NCBI GenBank assembly: GCA_029243385.1
Contig: JAQWSC010000011.1
Span: 1-64,000, forward strand
Origin: Flavobacteriaceae bacterium
GTDB taxonomy: Bacteria > Bacteroidota > Bacteroidia > Flavobacteriales > Flavobacteriaceae
Direction: 5' to 3'
Length of the DNA: 64,000 nucleotides
Part shown: positions 16,435-25,322 of the stretch, one piece after another
Layout of the letters: each line of letters opens with the position of its first letter
Position numbering within the stretch: position 1 is the first letter of the stretch
Translations under genes and position numbers: made by a program
The notes under the pieces: model-generated
Told to the model about the DNA's origin: nothing
Seen by the model: only the letters and a program-made list of their open reading frames with translations
Database searches by the model: none

Positions 16435-17192
16435 CGAACAAAAACAGGTTGAAGAGGATTGACAGTGTCGGACTGACTGTACGCATATCCGTCCCGATCA
16501 AAACCTAGTAAATCGTCGAGTGTTTTGGAATTGTGATCTAATATATATCGAACCATGAGTCCGCGTGCTTTTTTAGCAAAAAAAGAAATCACTTTCAATT
16601 TTCCGTTTTTGTAATCCTTAAAAATAGGAGTAATTACGGAGGTTTTGAGTGCTTTGGAGTCCACTGCACTAAAATACTCGTTGCTAGCTAAATTGACAAA
16701 AAGCTCATTTTCGCTCAATTCATCATTCAATTGTTTTGTGACCAAAGGCTTCCAAAAAGTGTGTAGATTTTTGATATCTCCAACGGCAAATCGTGTTCCC
16801 ATTTCCAATCGATAGGGCTGCATCAAATCCAACGGTTTTAGCATTCCATACAATCCTGATAAAATACGAAGTTGTTGCTGCATGGATTGCCATTGTTCTT
16901 CATTTAGTGAGTAAGCATCAAGCCCTGAATACACATCACCGTTAAAAGCATAAATGGCTTGACGGGCATTTTTAGGCGAAAATGGCATCGAAAACGATTG
17001 ATTACGAGCCCAATTCAAATCCGCCAATTTTTCAGAAATTCCCATAAGCGATGAAAGTTCTTGTGGAGATTTTTCTTTCAATAATCCATTAATATGAGTA
17101 GCCTGCTCCAAAAAGTAAGGTTGCGTGCATTGGTTTGTTGGAAGAGGTTTTTTATAATCAAGCGATTTGGCTGGAGAAATCACAATTTTCAT
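16431..17192 (-). CDS. yaaA: YaaA family peroxide-stress protein
   Basis: The 253-residue protein matches YaaA (DUF328): N terminus MKIVISPAKSLDYKKPLP, FNGDVYSGLDAYSLN, LRILSGLYGMLKPLDLMQPYRLEMG, NLASNEYFSAVD, and FFAKKARGLMVRY. In E. coli YaaA lowers free iron and DNA damage under H2O2; it binds DNA through a helix-hairpin-helix. It is a single gene, and no OxyR-like site is recognisable. Confidence 0.93.
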   Translation of the reverse strand: MKIVISPAKSLDYKKPLPTNQCTQPYFLEQATHINGLLKEKSPQELSSLMGISEKLADLNWARNQSFSMPFSPKNARQAIYAFNGDVYSGLDAYSLNEEQWQSMQQQLRILSGLYGMLKPLDLMQPYRLEMGTRFAVGDIKNLHTFWKPLVTKQLNDELSENELFVNLASNEYFSAVDSKALKTSVITPIFKDYKNGKLKVISFFAKKARGLMVRYILDHNSKTLDDLLGFDRDGYAYSQSDTVNPLQPVFVR

Positions 17193-17244
17193 AATCCGTT
17201 TTTTTTTATCAAAAATAGCGTTCCGAAACTACTTTTGCAAGGCA

Positions 17245-18306
17245 TTACATCGTTTGATGCTGCGCATATTGTCGCCATTTTTCAATACACGCTTGTATGT
17301 CTGCTGGCAGTTCACTGGTAAAACGCATCATTTTGCCTGAGCGAGGATGAACAAACCCTAAAGTATAGGCATGCAACGCTTGGCGTGGCAATATTTTAAA
17401 ACAATTTTCAACGAATTGTTTGTATTTGGTAAACGTGGTTCCTTTTAAAATTTTATCTCCACCGTATCGCTCATCATTAAATAGGGTGTGTCCTAAAAAC
17501 TTCATGTGCGCCCGAATTTGATGCGTTCGTCCTGTTTCCAGTTGGCAGGAAATCAACGTTATATATCCAAATCGTTCCTCAATCTTGTAATGAGTTACGG
17601 CAGGTCTTCCTACATCACCCTCTGGAAAGACTTTCATTAACAAACGGTTTTTGGGATCACGCGATAAATTACCTTCAATGGTTCCCTCAGATTCTTTGGG
17701 TTCTCCCCACACCAAGGCTACATATTTTCGCTCAGAGGTTTTGTCGTGAAACTGTTTGGCTAAGTGCGTCATTGCCTCTTCTGTTTTGGCAACGACCAAC
17801 AAGCCACTCGTATCTTTATCTATTCTATGTACCAATCCTGGACGGCCATTGCTGTTTTTTGGAAGGTTTTCCAAGTGATAAATCAACCCATTAATAAGTG
17901 TTCCACTATAATTTCCATGTCCGGGATGAACAACAATCCCCGCTGGTTTATCAACCACCAATAAGTCGTCGTCTTCATAAACAATATCGAGAGGCATTTT
18001 TTCACCCACCAACAAATGTTCGTGAGGAGGATGTGCCAACATCACTTTGATAGTGTCACCGCCTTTGACTTTATAATTGGACTTAACGGCAGAATTGTTT
18101 GCAAAAATACATCCCTCCTTTGCCGCTTGTTGAATTTTATTTCGAGTAGCGTTTTCAATTCGATTCATCAAAAATTTATCCACACGAAGCGGTTCTTGAC
18201 CTGCGTCGGCCGAAAAAGCATAATGTTCGTATAAATCGTCTTGATCTTCTTCTGTAAAAGGAGTGGTTTGTTTCAAAAATTTGAATTTAAGGAGTTCGGA
18301 TTCCAT
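17245..18306 (-). CDS. rluD: 23S rRNA pseudouridine synthase, RluD type
   Basis: The 353-residue enzyme has an N-terminal S4 RNA-binding domain (LRVDKFLMNRIENATRNKIQQ) and the RluA/RsuA catalytic domain. Its active-site Asp is in GLVHRIDKDTSGLLVVAKT. LETGRTHQIRAHMKFLGHTLFNDERYGG is the other conserved block. I start at 18306 (MESELLKF). It overlaps the end of the upstream PASTA gene by 20 bp, a pairing common in flavobacteria. Target positions in helix 69 are assumed from family, not seen. Confidence 0.92.
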   Translation of the reverse strand: MESELLKFKFLKQTTPFTEEDQDDLYEHYAFSADAGQEPLRVDKFLMNRIENATRNKIQQAAKEGCIFANNSAVKSNYKVKGGDTIKVMLAHPPHEHLLVGEKMPLDIVYEDDDLLVVDKPAGIVVHPGHGNYSGTLINGLIYHLENLPKNSNGRPGLVHRIDKDTSGLLVVAKTEEAMTHLAKQFHDKTSERKYVALVWGEPKESEGTIEGNLSRDPKNRLLMKVFPEGDVGRPAVTHYKIEERFGYITLISCQLETGRTHQIRAHMKFLGHTLFNDERYGGDKILKGTTFTKYKQFVENCFKILPRQALHAYTLGFVHPRSGKMMRFTSELPADIQACIEKWRQYAQHQTM

Positions 18307-18844
18307 TACCAAGCACAAGGTCAATTGAAGTCATTTTGGGAACCATCGTTCCAGGAACAATGGGTTTGTTATTGAGGCGGAGTTGTAAAACCATGTCTTT
18401 TCCAATATTGTCACGATAGGTTATTTGACCAACTTCCAATCCAACAGCTTTAAGAGTAGCAACTGCACTCCGTTGAGTTATTTGGATTACATTTGGAAGC
18501 GTAACTTTTCGATAGTTAGAGGGGTTTACCGTAAGGTATATTTTTCGATCTTCTTTTACTTGACTTCCAGCAACTGGAGTTTGTTCAATCACAGAAAATG
18601 GACTGTAGTTGGGATTGTAATGGGCAGAGTCAATGACCTCATAACGAAGAGATGCCTCTTTCAAAACCTTAGAAACTTCTTCCAAGCCCAATCGATTGAG
18701 GTTAGGGACATTGATAAATTCGTTGTGATGGGTAGATATTTTTAACAAATACAAGGTGCCATAAATTATTCCGATACTAACTGGAATTGTGAGGGCAATT
18801 TGACGTAAAAAAGTTTTACTGAATAAAAATCGGAGCAGACCCAT
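18287..18844 (-). CDS. PASTA domain membrane protein
   Basis: A 185-residue protein with an N-terminal transmembrane helix (IALTIPVSIGIIYGTLYLL) and two to three PASTA repeats (VPNLNRLGLEEVSKVLKEA; VEQTPVAGSQV; LPNVIQITQRSAVATLKAVG). PASTA modules elsewhere bind peptidoglycan stems or beta-lactams on PBPs and Ser/Thr kinases. Here there is no kinase or transpeptidase domain, so it is a stand-alone PASTA anchor. It is divergent from ddl, a cell-wall gene. Confidence 0.88.
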   Translation of the reverse strand: MGLLRFLFSKTFLRQIALTIPVSIGIIYGTLYLLKISTHHNEFINVPNLNRLGLEEVSKVLKEASLRYEVIDSAHYNPNYSPFSVIEQTPVAGSQVKEDRKIYLTVNPSNYRKVTLPNVIQITQRSAVATLKAVGLEVGQITYRDNIGKDMVLQLRLNNKPIVPGTMVPKMTSIDLVLGNGIRTP

Positions 18845-18910
18845 AATCTAAAAATTGAGGTGTAAAGATATAAAATCTAACCGTGAGAGGGCAGTGCAAA
18901 AAATAAATGA

Positions 18911-18960
18911 TATTTTTGTGTGGCTAGCCAACACGTGTTTCATTGCTAAACACTGCTAAA
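18911..18960 (+). promoter_or_regulatory. ddl upstream region: -7 box, two palindromes, tandem 10-mers
   Basis: TATTTTTG (18911-18918) is a -7 element for ddl. It is followed at once by two perfect 10-bp palindromes sharing one base, TGGCTAGCCA (18921-18930) and AACACGTGTT (18930-18939). Then come two adjacent 10-mers, cattgctaaa and cactgctaaa (18941-18960), differing at one position. The palindromes sit at the expected start of transcription, where a repressor would act. Confidence 0.5.
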
Positions 18961-18989
18961 ACGGGCTTTTTGATTACAAAATCGTGTGC

Positions 18990-19970
18990 ATGAAAAAAAA
19001 CATTGCTATTGTTATGGGAGGATTCTCCTCGGAAAGTGAAATTTCACTAAAAAGCGGAAGTGTCGTTATGGAGCACCTTAATGGAGATCATTTTCAAACA
19101 CATAAAGTAGTCATCGCTCAAAATGAATGGACTTATATTGATAATGATGGAAAACTGTTTGCGATTGATAAAAACGATTTTTCTGTACTGCTTCCTTCGG
19201 GTAAGCTAACATTTGATGCGGTTTTCAATGCCATTCACGGCGCACCAGGAGAAAACGGTCAGCTACAATCTTATTTTGATTTGGTTGGAATGCCTTACAC
19301 AGGATGCAGCTCTTATGCTTCTGCTCTTACTTTCAATAAAAGAGATTGTATCGCTGCCCTGAAACCTTTTGATATTCCCGCAGCCACTTCCTATTATCTT
19401 AATCAAGGGGATACCATTGATGTCACTGCGATTTTAGACACTGTAGGGTTGCCTTGCTTTGTTAAGGCCAACTGTTCGGGAAGTAGTTTTGGTGTTACTA
19501 AAGTTTACAAATCAAGTGATATGACCGCAGCAATTGAAGTTGCTTTCAAAGAAGGTTCTGAGGTACTTATAGAGTCTTTTTTGGATGGAATCGAAGTATC
19601 CGTTGGTGTGATTCGCTATCAAGATGAGGTTTTGGTATTGCCCGCAACAGAAATTGTTTCTGAAAACGATTTTTTTGATTATGAGGCAAAATATTTGGGG
19701 AAATCCGAAGAAATAACCCCTGCTCGTCTGACTCCTCTTCAGCTTACTAATTTGAATACGTTGGCAAAAAAAGTGTATGAATCATTACAAATGGAAGGAT
19801 TCAGCAGAAGTGAATTTATTTTTGTTGGTGATATTCCTCATTTTATTGAAATAAATACTATTCCAGGATTGACAAATGAAAGCCTATTGCCACAACAAGC
19901 CAAAATAGCAGGAATCTCCTTAAAAAAACTGTTTGAAGACATGGCAAAACAAGCAATCATCAAAAAATAA
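18990..19970 (+). CDS. ddl: D-alanine--D-alanine ligase
   Basis: The 326-residue ATP-grasp ligase makes the D-Ala-D-Ala dipeptide for peptidoglycan. Visible are IVMGGFSSESEISLKSG, AIHGAPGENGQLQSYFDL, YTGCSSYASALTFNKRD, CFVKANCSGSSFGVTKV, and FIEINTIPGLTNESLLPQQ. I take the ATG at 18990 rather than a GTG two codons upstream. It is divergent from the PASTA gene and followed by coaD 28 bp downstream. Confidence 0.96.
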   Translation: MKKNIAIVMGGFSSESEISLKSGSVVMEHLNGDHFQTHKVVIAQNEWTYIDNDGKLFAIDKNDFSVLLPSGKLTFDAVFNAIHGAPGENGQLQSYFDLVGMPYTGCSSYASALTFNKRDCIAALKPFDIPAATSYYLNQGDTIDVTAILDTVGLPCFVKANCSGSSFGVTKVYKSSDMTAAIEVAFKEGSEVLIESFLDGIEVSVGVIRYQDEVLVLPATEIVSENDFFDYEAKYLGKSEEITPARLTPLQLTNLNTLAKKVYESLQMEGFSRSEFIFVGDIPHFIEINTIPGLTNESLLPQQAKIAGISLKKLFEDMAKQAIIKK

Positions 19971-19998
19971 GTATCTTTACACTCAACAATTACTAACA

Positions 19999-20451
19999 AT
20001 GAAACGCGCACTTTTTCCCGGTACTTTTGACCCCTTTACTTTGGGGCATTTGGATATTACAGAGCGTAGTCTCAAATTATTTGATGAAATAGTCATTGGA
20101 ATTGGGATCAATGCTTCTAAAAAACAATTGTTTTCTTTGGAAGATCGTATTCGATTTATTGAAAAAACTTTTCAAGGAAATCCCAAAGTCATTGTTAAAA
20201 GTTTCGAAGGACTGACTATGGATTTTTGTAAAAAAATAGAGGCTGAATTCATTGTAAGAGGCATTCGAAATCACGGTGATTTTGAGTTTGAAAAAGCCAT
20301 TGCAAGGACCAATAGAAAGCTTTCTAAAATAGAAACCGTTTTTATGCTAACCTCCGCCGAAACTTCTTTTATCAGTAGCAGTATTGTCCGCGAACTGATC
20401 AATAACAATGGAGATTACAAACAACTCGTTCCCTCATCAGTGCGAATCTAG
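19999..20451 (+). CDS. coaD: Phosphopantetheine adenylyltransferase
   Basis: The 150-residue nucleotidyltransferase makes dephospho-CoA from phosphopantetheine and ATP. It has the nucleotide-binding GTFDPFTLGHLDI (T/HxGH) near the N terminus and FISSSIVREL (ISSxxIR) near the C terminus. FIVRGIRNHGDFEFE is the substrate pocket. Start at 19999 (MKRALFPG) is fixed by the family's N terminus. Its end overlaps the convergent NUDIX gene by 15 bp. Confidence 0.96.
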   Translation: MKRALFPGTFDPFTLGHLDITERSLKLFDEIVIGIGINASKKQLFSLEDRIRFIEKTFQGNPKVIVKSFEGLTMDFCKKIEAEFIVRGIRNHGDFEFEKAIARTNRKLSKIETVFMLTSAETSFISSSIVRELINNNGDYKQLVPSSVRI

Positions 20452-21054
20452 GTTTGGGGTTTTTCTGCTTTTTTTTAACAACAACTTAATGTTAGGATAA
20501 GTGTTTTGAAGCGCTTTTTCTACCTCTAGTGGATTTTTCCAAACCGCTTTTGTGATGTTTTCTTTGGTTTGAGGGACTAATTTTTTTGTAAAATCAGAGT
20601 GCATTTCATACCAAAAAGTTTCTTTAAGTCGGTATTTCAAACCTCGCTTGAAAATATGATATGTGACTTGTTTTAGCTTTCCTAACTTTAGGTTTTGAAC
20701 GCCTGTTTCTTCCTCAACTTCTCGGAGGGCAGCAGCTTCAATGGTTTCTCCTTTATCAACTTTTCCCTTGGGTAAATCCCATTTTCCTTTTCTCAAAATA
20801 AACAGCAAATTACCGTCTTCGTGCCTAACAATTCCACCACCAGCTTGAACTACATCGATTTTTTTCTTAAAATGCTTTTGTAATTTTTTGGGGTTGGAAT
20901 GGTATAAATAAATACGGTTTGTAATTCCTTTGCTGAATAATTTTAAAATGTGTTGAAGTTTGATTTTTTTAATTGGAAAAAAAAACAAATCATCTTCAAA
21001 ACTAGATTGATCTGTAAGAATTATTACATTTTGATTGACAAAAACTTTATACAT
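20437..21054 (-). CDS. NUDIX hydrolase
   Basis: A 205-residue protein with an N-terminal extension of about 70 residues and a NUDIX domain. The full box is visible: G-x5-E-x7-REVEEETGV, starting GKVDKGETIEAAAL. The family hydrolyses nucleoside diphosphates linked to another group; the substrate is unknown. I start at 21054 (MYKVFVNQN). That ATG lies inside the -7 box of the divergent pyrE promoter, leaving only 7 bp between the two coding starts. Confidence 0.87.
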   Translation of the reverse strand: MYKVFVNQNVIILTDQSSFEDDLFFFPIKKIKLQHILKLFSKGITNRIYLYHSNPKKLQKHFKKKIDVVQAGGGIVRHEDGNLLFILRKGKWDLPKGKVDKGETIEAAALREVEEETGVQNLKLGKLKQVTYHIFKRGLKYRLKETFWYEMHSDFTKKLVPQTKENITKAVWKNPLEVEKALQNTYPNIKLLLKKSRKTPNLDSH

Positions 21055-21057
21055 TTG
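21050..21057 (+). promoter_or_regulatory. -7 element of pyrE promoter, overlapping the NUDIX start
   Basis: TACATTTG ends 4 nt before the pyrE ATG (21062), so transcription would begin at or next to the A of the start codon (leaderless). A TTTG at 21030-21033 is a possible -33, with a short 16-nt spacer. The opposite-strand ATG of the NUDIX gene (21054-21052) lies within this box. Confidence 0.55.
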
Positions 21058-21061
21058 CGAT

Positions 21062-21703
21062 ATGATATTGAACAAACACACTGCTAAAAAAACAGCCGAT
21101 CATCTCCTACAAATTAATGCAATTAAATTGAATCCAAAAAATCCCTTTACATGGGCTAGCGGATGGAAGTCTCCAATTTATTGTGACAACCGAATTACCT
21201 TGTCATATCCTGCAATTCGAACGTATTTAAAAAAACAGCTTTCCGAACAAGTCTTGGAACTTTATGGAAAGCCCGACGTGATTGCTGGAGTAGCCACAGG
21301 AGCTATTGGATTGGGAGCTTTGGTCGCGGATTATCTTGACTTGCCTTTTGTGTATGTTCGTCCAGAACCCAAAAAACACGGCAGGCAAAACCAAATTGAA
21401 GGAACTGTTGAATCGGGTCAGAACGTGGTTGTTATTGAAGATTTGATAAGTACTGGTAAAAGCAGTCTCAATGCGGTTAAGGCTTTGAAGGAAGCCGAGG
21501 CAAATGTATTGGGGATGATTGCTATTTTTACTTATGGATTTCCAATAGCTACCCAAAATTTTGAACAAAACCAGCTTGCACTCCATACACTAAGCGATTA
21601 TGACTGTTTGTTGGAACATGCTCTAGAAAGCAATTTCATTTCGCCTACCGAACTTGACATATTATCAACTTGGAGCAAAGCGCCCCAAGAATGGTCCCTT
21701 TAA
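21062..21703 (+). CDS. pyrE: Orotate phosphoribosyltransferase
   Basis: The 213-residue enzyme attaches PRPP-derived ribose phosphate to orotate in pyrimidine synthesis. The PRPP loop is VVVIEDLISTGKSS; FTWASGWKSPIYCDNR, GVATGAIGLGALVAD and VYVRPEPKKHGRQNQIEG are also conserved. Start at 21062 (MILNKHTAKK) is chosen because the upstream TTG option lies in the promoter. Other pyr genes are not nearby. Confidence 0.95.
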   Translation: MILNKHTAKKTADHLLQINAIKLNPKNPFTWASGWKSPIYCDNRITLSYPAIRTYLKKQLSEQVLELYGKPDVIAGVATGAIGLGALVADYLDLPFVYVRPEPKKHGRQNQIEGTVESGQNVVVIEDLISTGKSSLNAVKALKEAEANVLGMIAIFTYGFPIATQNFEQNQLALHTLSDYDCLLEHALESNFISPTELDILSTWSKAPQEWSL

Positions 21704-21713
21704 AGATCAGTCT

Positions 21714-22100
21714 ATGAAAATAAGCAGTTCTCAAAAAAACGTTTCCATCGGAGCGCAACAATTGTTTGAATCTTTGTCAAAAGCCGAAGATTTTAAAAAG
21801 TTAATGCCCAAAAACCTTACAAAATTTGAGGTTATTGACGATGATCAATTTGTGTTTGTTATCCAAGGAATGCCTGAAATTGCTCTTAAAATTGAAGAGC
21901 GAATTCCTCATTCAAAAATTGTCCTCAAAGCTGGAGGTGGAAAAATTCCTTTTCAGCTAACAGGTCATATAAAGGAAGAAGACAGCAATTCATGTTCTGT
22001 TTATCTAGAATTTGAAGGGAGTTTCAACCCCATGATGGCCATGATGGTTAAAAAACCGATTACGGCATTTGTTGAAACTTTGGTCAACAATATTGATTAA
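21714..22100 (+). CDS. SRPBCC (START-like) family protein
   Basis: A 128-residue protein following pyrE by 10 bp on the same strand. The pattern (VSIGAQQLFESLSKAEDFKKLMP, then alternating strands and a long C-terminal helix FVETLVNNID) fits the SRPBCC helix-grip fold. These bind hydrophobic ligands; the role here is unknown. I start at 21714 (MKISSSQKN), since upstream residues overlap pyrE. Confidence 0.75.
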   Translation: MKISSSQKNVSIGAQQLFESLSKAEDFKKLMPKNLTKFEVIDDDQFVFVIQGMPEIALKIEERIPHSKIVLKAGGGKIPFQLTGHIKEEDSNSCSVYLEFEGSFNPMMAMMVKKPITAFVETLVNNID

Positions 22101-22106
22101 CTATGC

Positions 22107-22838
22107 TTACCAAATAAAGGTAATTTCTTTCATTAAAAAACTTTGTATCCCAGCTGCTGTTTTAAGCTGAAGCTTGCCATTTGGGGCGACTCCGACCAAG
22201 GTTGCCTTGAACTCATTTCCTTTTGAATCCATATACTGTGCACTTTTTTGGTATTGAAACAAATAAGACAAATACGCTTGATCCAATTCGGAAGAATCGG
22301 ATAAAAAATGGATAGGAAATTTTGCCTCCAAACGATCTAAAATTTGTTGGCAAATTGTGTCAACTTGAAAATTTTTGCCTGTCACTGACGCCATTGAAGC
22401 TGCTTTAGGAAGACCGTCGAAAACAAGTTGATTAACATTCAATCCAATTCCCACAATAGCGTATTCCAAAGAATTCTTTTTAATAGCTGTTTCGATAAGA
22501 ATTCCCCCTATTTTTTGTTGGCATGACAAAATGTCGTTTGGCCACTTAATTGCTAATTCAGGGATTTTGAGCTCCTCCAACACCTCAATAACGGCCAAAG
22601 AAATCAGTTTAGTTAAAGAAAATTGAGACACTGCTAAAACTCCCGACAAAGGGATATACACTGATAAAGCAAGGTTTTTGGAAGGTTCAGAAACCCATTG
22701 ATTTCCACGTTGACCTTTGCCTTGTTCTTGATAGGCTGCCAAGGCTGCCACAGCAGACTCAGAAGAGTGTTCTTCAACCCAACGTTTTAAAAACTCATTG
22801 GTAGAATCAATGGCATTAAGTTTGATTAATGGTATCAT
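22107..22838 (-). CDS. birA: Biotin--[acetyl-CoA-carboxylase] ligase
   Basis: The 243-residue ligase activates biotin with ATP and attaches it to a carrier lysine. The biotinyl-AMP loop is EQGKGQRGNQWVSEPSKNLALSV; IKWPNDIL and KIGGILIETA are also conserved. There is no N-terminal helix-turn-helix, so it is a pure ligase (group I) and not a biotin repressor. A minus-strand -7 box ends 4 nt before its ATG, suggesting a leaderless mRNA. Confidence 0.94.
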   Translation of the reverse strand: MIPLIKLNAIDSTNEFLKRWVEEHSSESAVAALAAYQEQGKGQRGNQWVSEPSKNLALSVYIPLSGVLAVSQFSLTKLISLAVIEVLEELKIPELAIKWPNDILSCQQKIGGILIETAIKKNSLEYAIVGIGLNVNQLVFDGLPKAASMASVTGKNFQVDTICQQILDRLEAKFPIHFLSDSSELDQAYLSYLFQYQKSAQYMDSKGNEFKATLVGVAPNGKLQLKTAAGIQSFLMKEITFIW

Positions 22839-22842
22839 GCTA

Positions 22843-22875
22843 CAAAACTACAAGAAACCAGAAATGTATGCACAA
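22843..22875 (-). promoter_or_regulatory. Promoter of birA
   Basis: On the minus strand TTG (22875-22873), a 22-nt spacer and TAGTTTTG (22850-22843). The box ends 4 nt before the ATG, the same gap seen at pyrE. Confidence 0.45.
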
Positions 22876-22882
22876 AAAATGA

Positions 22883-22890
22883 TAACTTTG
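22883..22890 (+). promoter_or_regulatory. -7 element of rsfS-ftsH operon
   Basis: TAACTTTG, 18 bp before the rsfS ATG, matches TAnnTTTG. No clear TTG at -33. Confidence 0.5.
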
Positions 22891-22908
22891 CACAAACAAA
22901 AATACTGA

Positions 22909-23277
22909 ATGATAAAAGAAACCAATGTTGATACATTGATTAGTGAAATTATTGATGGAATCGAAGATGTAAAAGGCCTAGATATTAAAATTTTAGATCT
23001 TCGAGAGATTGAAAATACAGTAACTCAGTATTTTGTGATTTGTAACGGAGGATCAAACACTCAAGTGAATGCATTGGTGGGCTCCATTCAAAAGAAAGTC
23101 AGCGAGTCACTTCACGAAAAACCATGGCACATAGAAGGCTTGGATAACAGCGAGTGGGTACTGATGGATTATGTGGACGTAGTGGTGCACATCTTTCAAA
23201 AACACATTCGAGAATATTACGACATAGAATCCTTATGGGGTGATGCAAAGACAACATCCATAGAAACAAAATATTAA
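22909..23277 (+). CDS. rsfS: Ribosome silencing factor
   Basis: The 122-residue RsfS/Iojap protein binds uL14 on the 50S subunit and blocks subunit joining during starvation. Family marks are DIKILDLREIENTVTQYFVICNG, WHIEGLDNSEWVLMDYVDVVVHIF and REYYDIESLWGDA. It is first in a plus-strand operon with ftsH 3 bp downstream, and divergent from birA. Confidence 0.94.
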   Translation: MIKETNVDTLISEIIDGIEDVKGLDIKILDLREIENTVTQYFVICNGGSNTQVNALVGSIQKKVSESLHEKPWHIEGLDNSEWVLMDYVDVVVHIFQKHIREYYDIESLWGDAKTTSIETKY

Positions 23278-23280
23278 AAT

Positions 23281-25269
23281 ATGGCAAAGAAAAACTCAAA
23301 AACTCCTCCGAAACCTAAATTCAATTCATACTGGATTTATGGTGGGATTGCTCTTTTTTTCTTGGGTTTGAATTTTTTATCAAGTGGTGACGATACAGCA
23401 GACGGTCAGCAAATAAATATTTCAACATTTGAACGATACCTTAACAACGGCGACGTAAGCAACGTTACGGTTATTAATAAAAGTTTGGCTCAGGTGACTT
23501 TGACAGAACAAGCATTTAATAACCCTACTCACAAATTAGCTCAAAAGAAAAATTTGTTAGGACAGCTCAATATCAAAGGACCTCACTACCAATTTGAAGT
23601 TGGAAATCTTGAGCTTTTTCAAAAAAAATTAGAGGCCGCAGAACAAAACAACATTCAGTTTGTTTATGATTTCAAAACAATTGAAGATCGCTGGCTTGGC
23701 GTTTTATTAAATTTTCTACCCTTAATTTTAATTATTGGTGTGTGGATTTTTCTAATGCGAAGAATGTCAGGAGGAGGTGCTGGTGGCGCTGGAGGACAAA
23801 TTTTCAATATTGGAAAATCCAAAGCAAAACTTTTTGATGAAAAAACAGATATCAAAGTAACCTTCAAAGATGTTGCAGGTTTGGAAGGGGCAAAAGAAGA
23901 AGTTCAAGAAATTGTTGACTTTCTTAAAAATCCTGAAAAATATACTGTTTTGGGTGGTAAAATTCCCAAAGGTGCTTTGTTAGTTGGTCTTCCTGGGACA
24001 GGAAAAACATTGCTCGCAAAAGCGGTAGCAGGAGAGGCAAAAGTTCCTTTCTTTTCCTTATCAGGTTCCGATTTTGTTGAAATGTTTGTGGGAGTTGGAG
24101 CATCTCGTGTTCGCGATTTGTTCAAACAAGCAAAAGACAAATCTCCAGCAATTATTTTTATTGATGAAATAGATGCCATTGGTCGAGCTCGAGGTAAAAA
24201 CAATATGACAGGCTCCAATGACGAACGAGAAAATACTCTAAACCAATTGCTGACCGAAATGGATGGTTTTGGAACCAACACCAATGTTATTGTTATGGCT
24301 GCCACCAACCGAGCCGATGTATTGGACAAAGCCCTTATGAGAGCAGGTCGTTTTGATCGTCAAATTTATGTGGATCTTCCAGATATTCGCGAACGTAAAG
24401 AAATTTTTGAAGTTCATCTAAAGCCTATCAAAACTCAAAGAGGACTTGATATGGATTTTTTATCCAAACAAACCCCTGGATTTTCGGGAGCTGATATTGC
24501 CAATGTATGTAACGAAGCTGCTTTAATTGCTGCTCGTAATAATAAAAAATCTGTAGGCAAGCAAGACTTTTTAGATGCCGTTGATCGAATTGTTGGAGGG
24601 CTCGAAAAGAAAAACAAAATCATTACCACTGAAGAAAAGAAAACCATTGCCTTTCATGAAGCAGGACATGCTACTGTTAGTTGGATGCTGGAACATGCCG
24701 CACCACTTGTAAAGGTAACCATTGTTCCTAGAGGGAAATCCTTAGGGGCGGCTTGGTATCTTCCTGAGGAGCGTCAAATTGTTCGTCCCGAACAAATGTT
24801 GGACGAAATGTGTGCTGCCCTTGGAGGAAGAGCTGCAGAAAAAGTGATTTTTGATAAAATTTCCACCGGTGCACTTAGTGACTTGGAAAAAGTAACCAAA
24901 CAAGCACGAGCAATGGTTACAATTTATGGTCTAAATGACAAAATCGGAAATTTAACTTACTACGATTCTAGTGGTGAAAACAGTTATGGATTCACAAAGC
25001 CTTATAGCGAATCTACAGCACAAACCATCGATGATGAAATCTCGAATATCATAGAAAAAGAATACAAGCGAGCATTGAATATTCTAAAGAAAAATAGCGA
25101 TAAACTTACTATACTTGCAGAATATTTGCTTGAAAAAGAAGTTATTTTTAACGACGATTTAGAGCGTATTTTTGGGAAAAGACCTTTTGATGAAAAAGAA
25201 AAAACCGATGAAGCTGATAACGCTCCAAACGCAGAAAAAGAAGTTAAAAAAGAAGTAAAGTCAAAATAA
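23281..25269 (+). CDS. ftsH: ATP-dependent zinc metalloprotease FtsH
   Basis: The 662-residue inner-membrane AAA+ protease has two transmembrane helices (about 18-34 and 139-159) around a periplasmic domain. The ATPase has Walker A GLPGTGKT (236-243) and Walker B IIFIDEID (291-298). The zinc protease has HEAGH at 459-463. The C-terminal tail is charged. It degrades membrane and some soluble proteins. It lies between rsfS and the LUD/cdsA/psd genes; in other bacteria FtsH also tunes lipid and LPS synthesis, so its place with phospholipid genes is fitting, although that link is inferred. Confidence 0.97.
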   Translation: MAKKNSKTPPKPKFNSYWIYGGIALFFLGLNFLSSGDDTADGQQINISTFERYLNNGDVSNVTVINKSLAQVTLTEQAFNNPTHKLAQKKNLLGQLNIKGPHYQFEVGNLELFQKKLEAAEQNNIQFVYDFKTIEDRWLGVLLNFLPLILIIGVWIFLMRRMSGGGAGGAGGQIFNIGKSKAKLFDEKTDIKVTFKDVAGLEGAKEEVQEIVDFLKNPEKYTVLGGKIPKGALLVGLPGTGKTLLAKAVAGEAKVPFFSLSGSDFVEMFVGVGASRVRDLFKQAKDKSPAIIFIDEIDAIGRARGKNNMTGSNDERENTLNQLLTEMDGFGTNTNVIVMAATNRADVLDKALMRAGRFDRQIYVDLPDIRERKEIFEVHLKPIKTQRGLDMDFLSKQTPGFSGADIANVCNEAALIAARNNKKSVGKQDFLDAVDRIVGGLEKKNKIITTEEKKTIAFHEAGHATVSWMLEHAAPLVKVTIVPRGKSLGAAWYLPEERQIVRPEQMLDEMCAALGGRAAEKVIFDKISTGALSDLEKVTKQARAMVTIYGLNDKIGNLTYYDSSGENSYGFTKPYSESTAQTIDDEISNIIEKEYKRALNILKKNSDKLTILAEYLLEKEVIFNDDLERIFGKRPFDEKEKTDEADNAPNAEKEVKKEVKSK

Positions 25270-25322
25270 CTTCCTAATTTGTGTGAAGATATTTATCTTT
25301 ACACGAAACCAAAAATAAAAAC

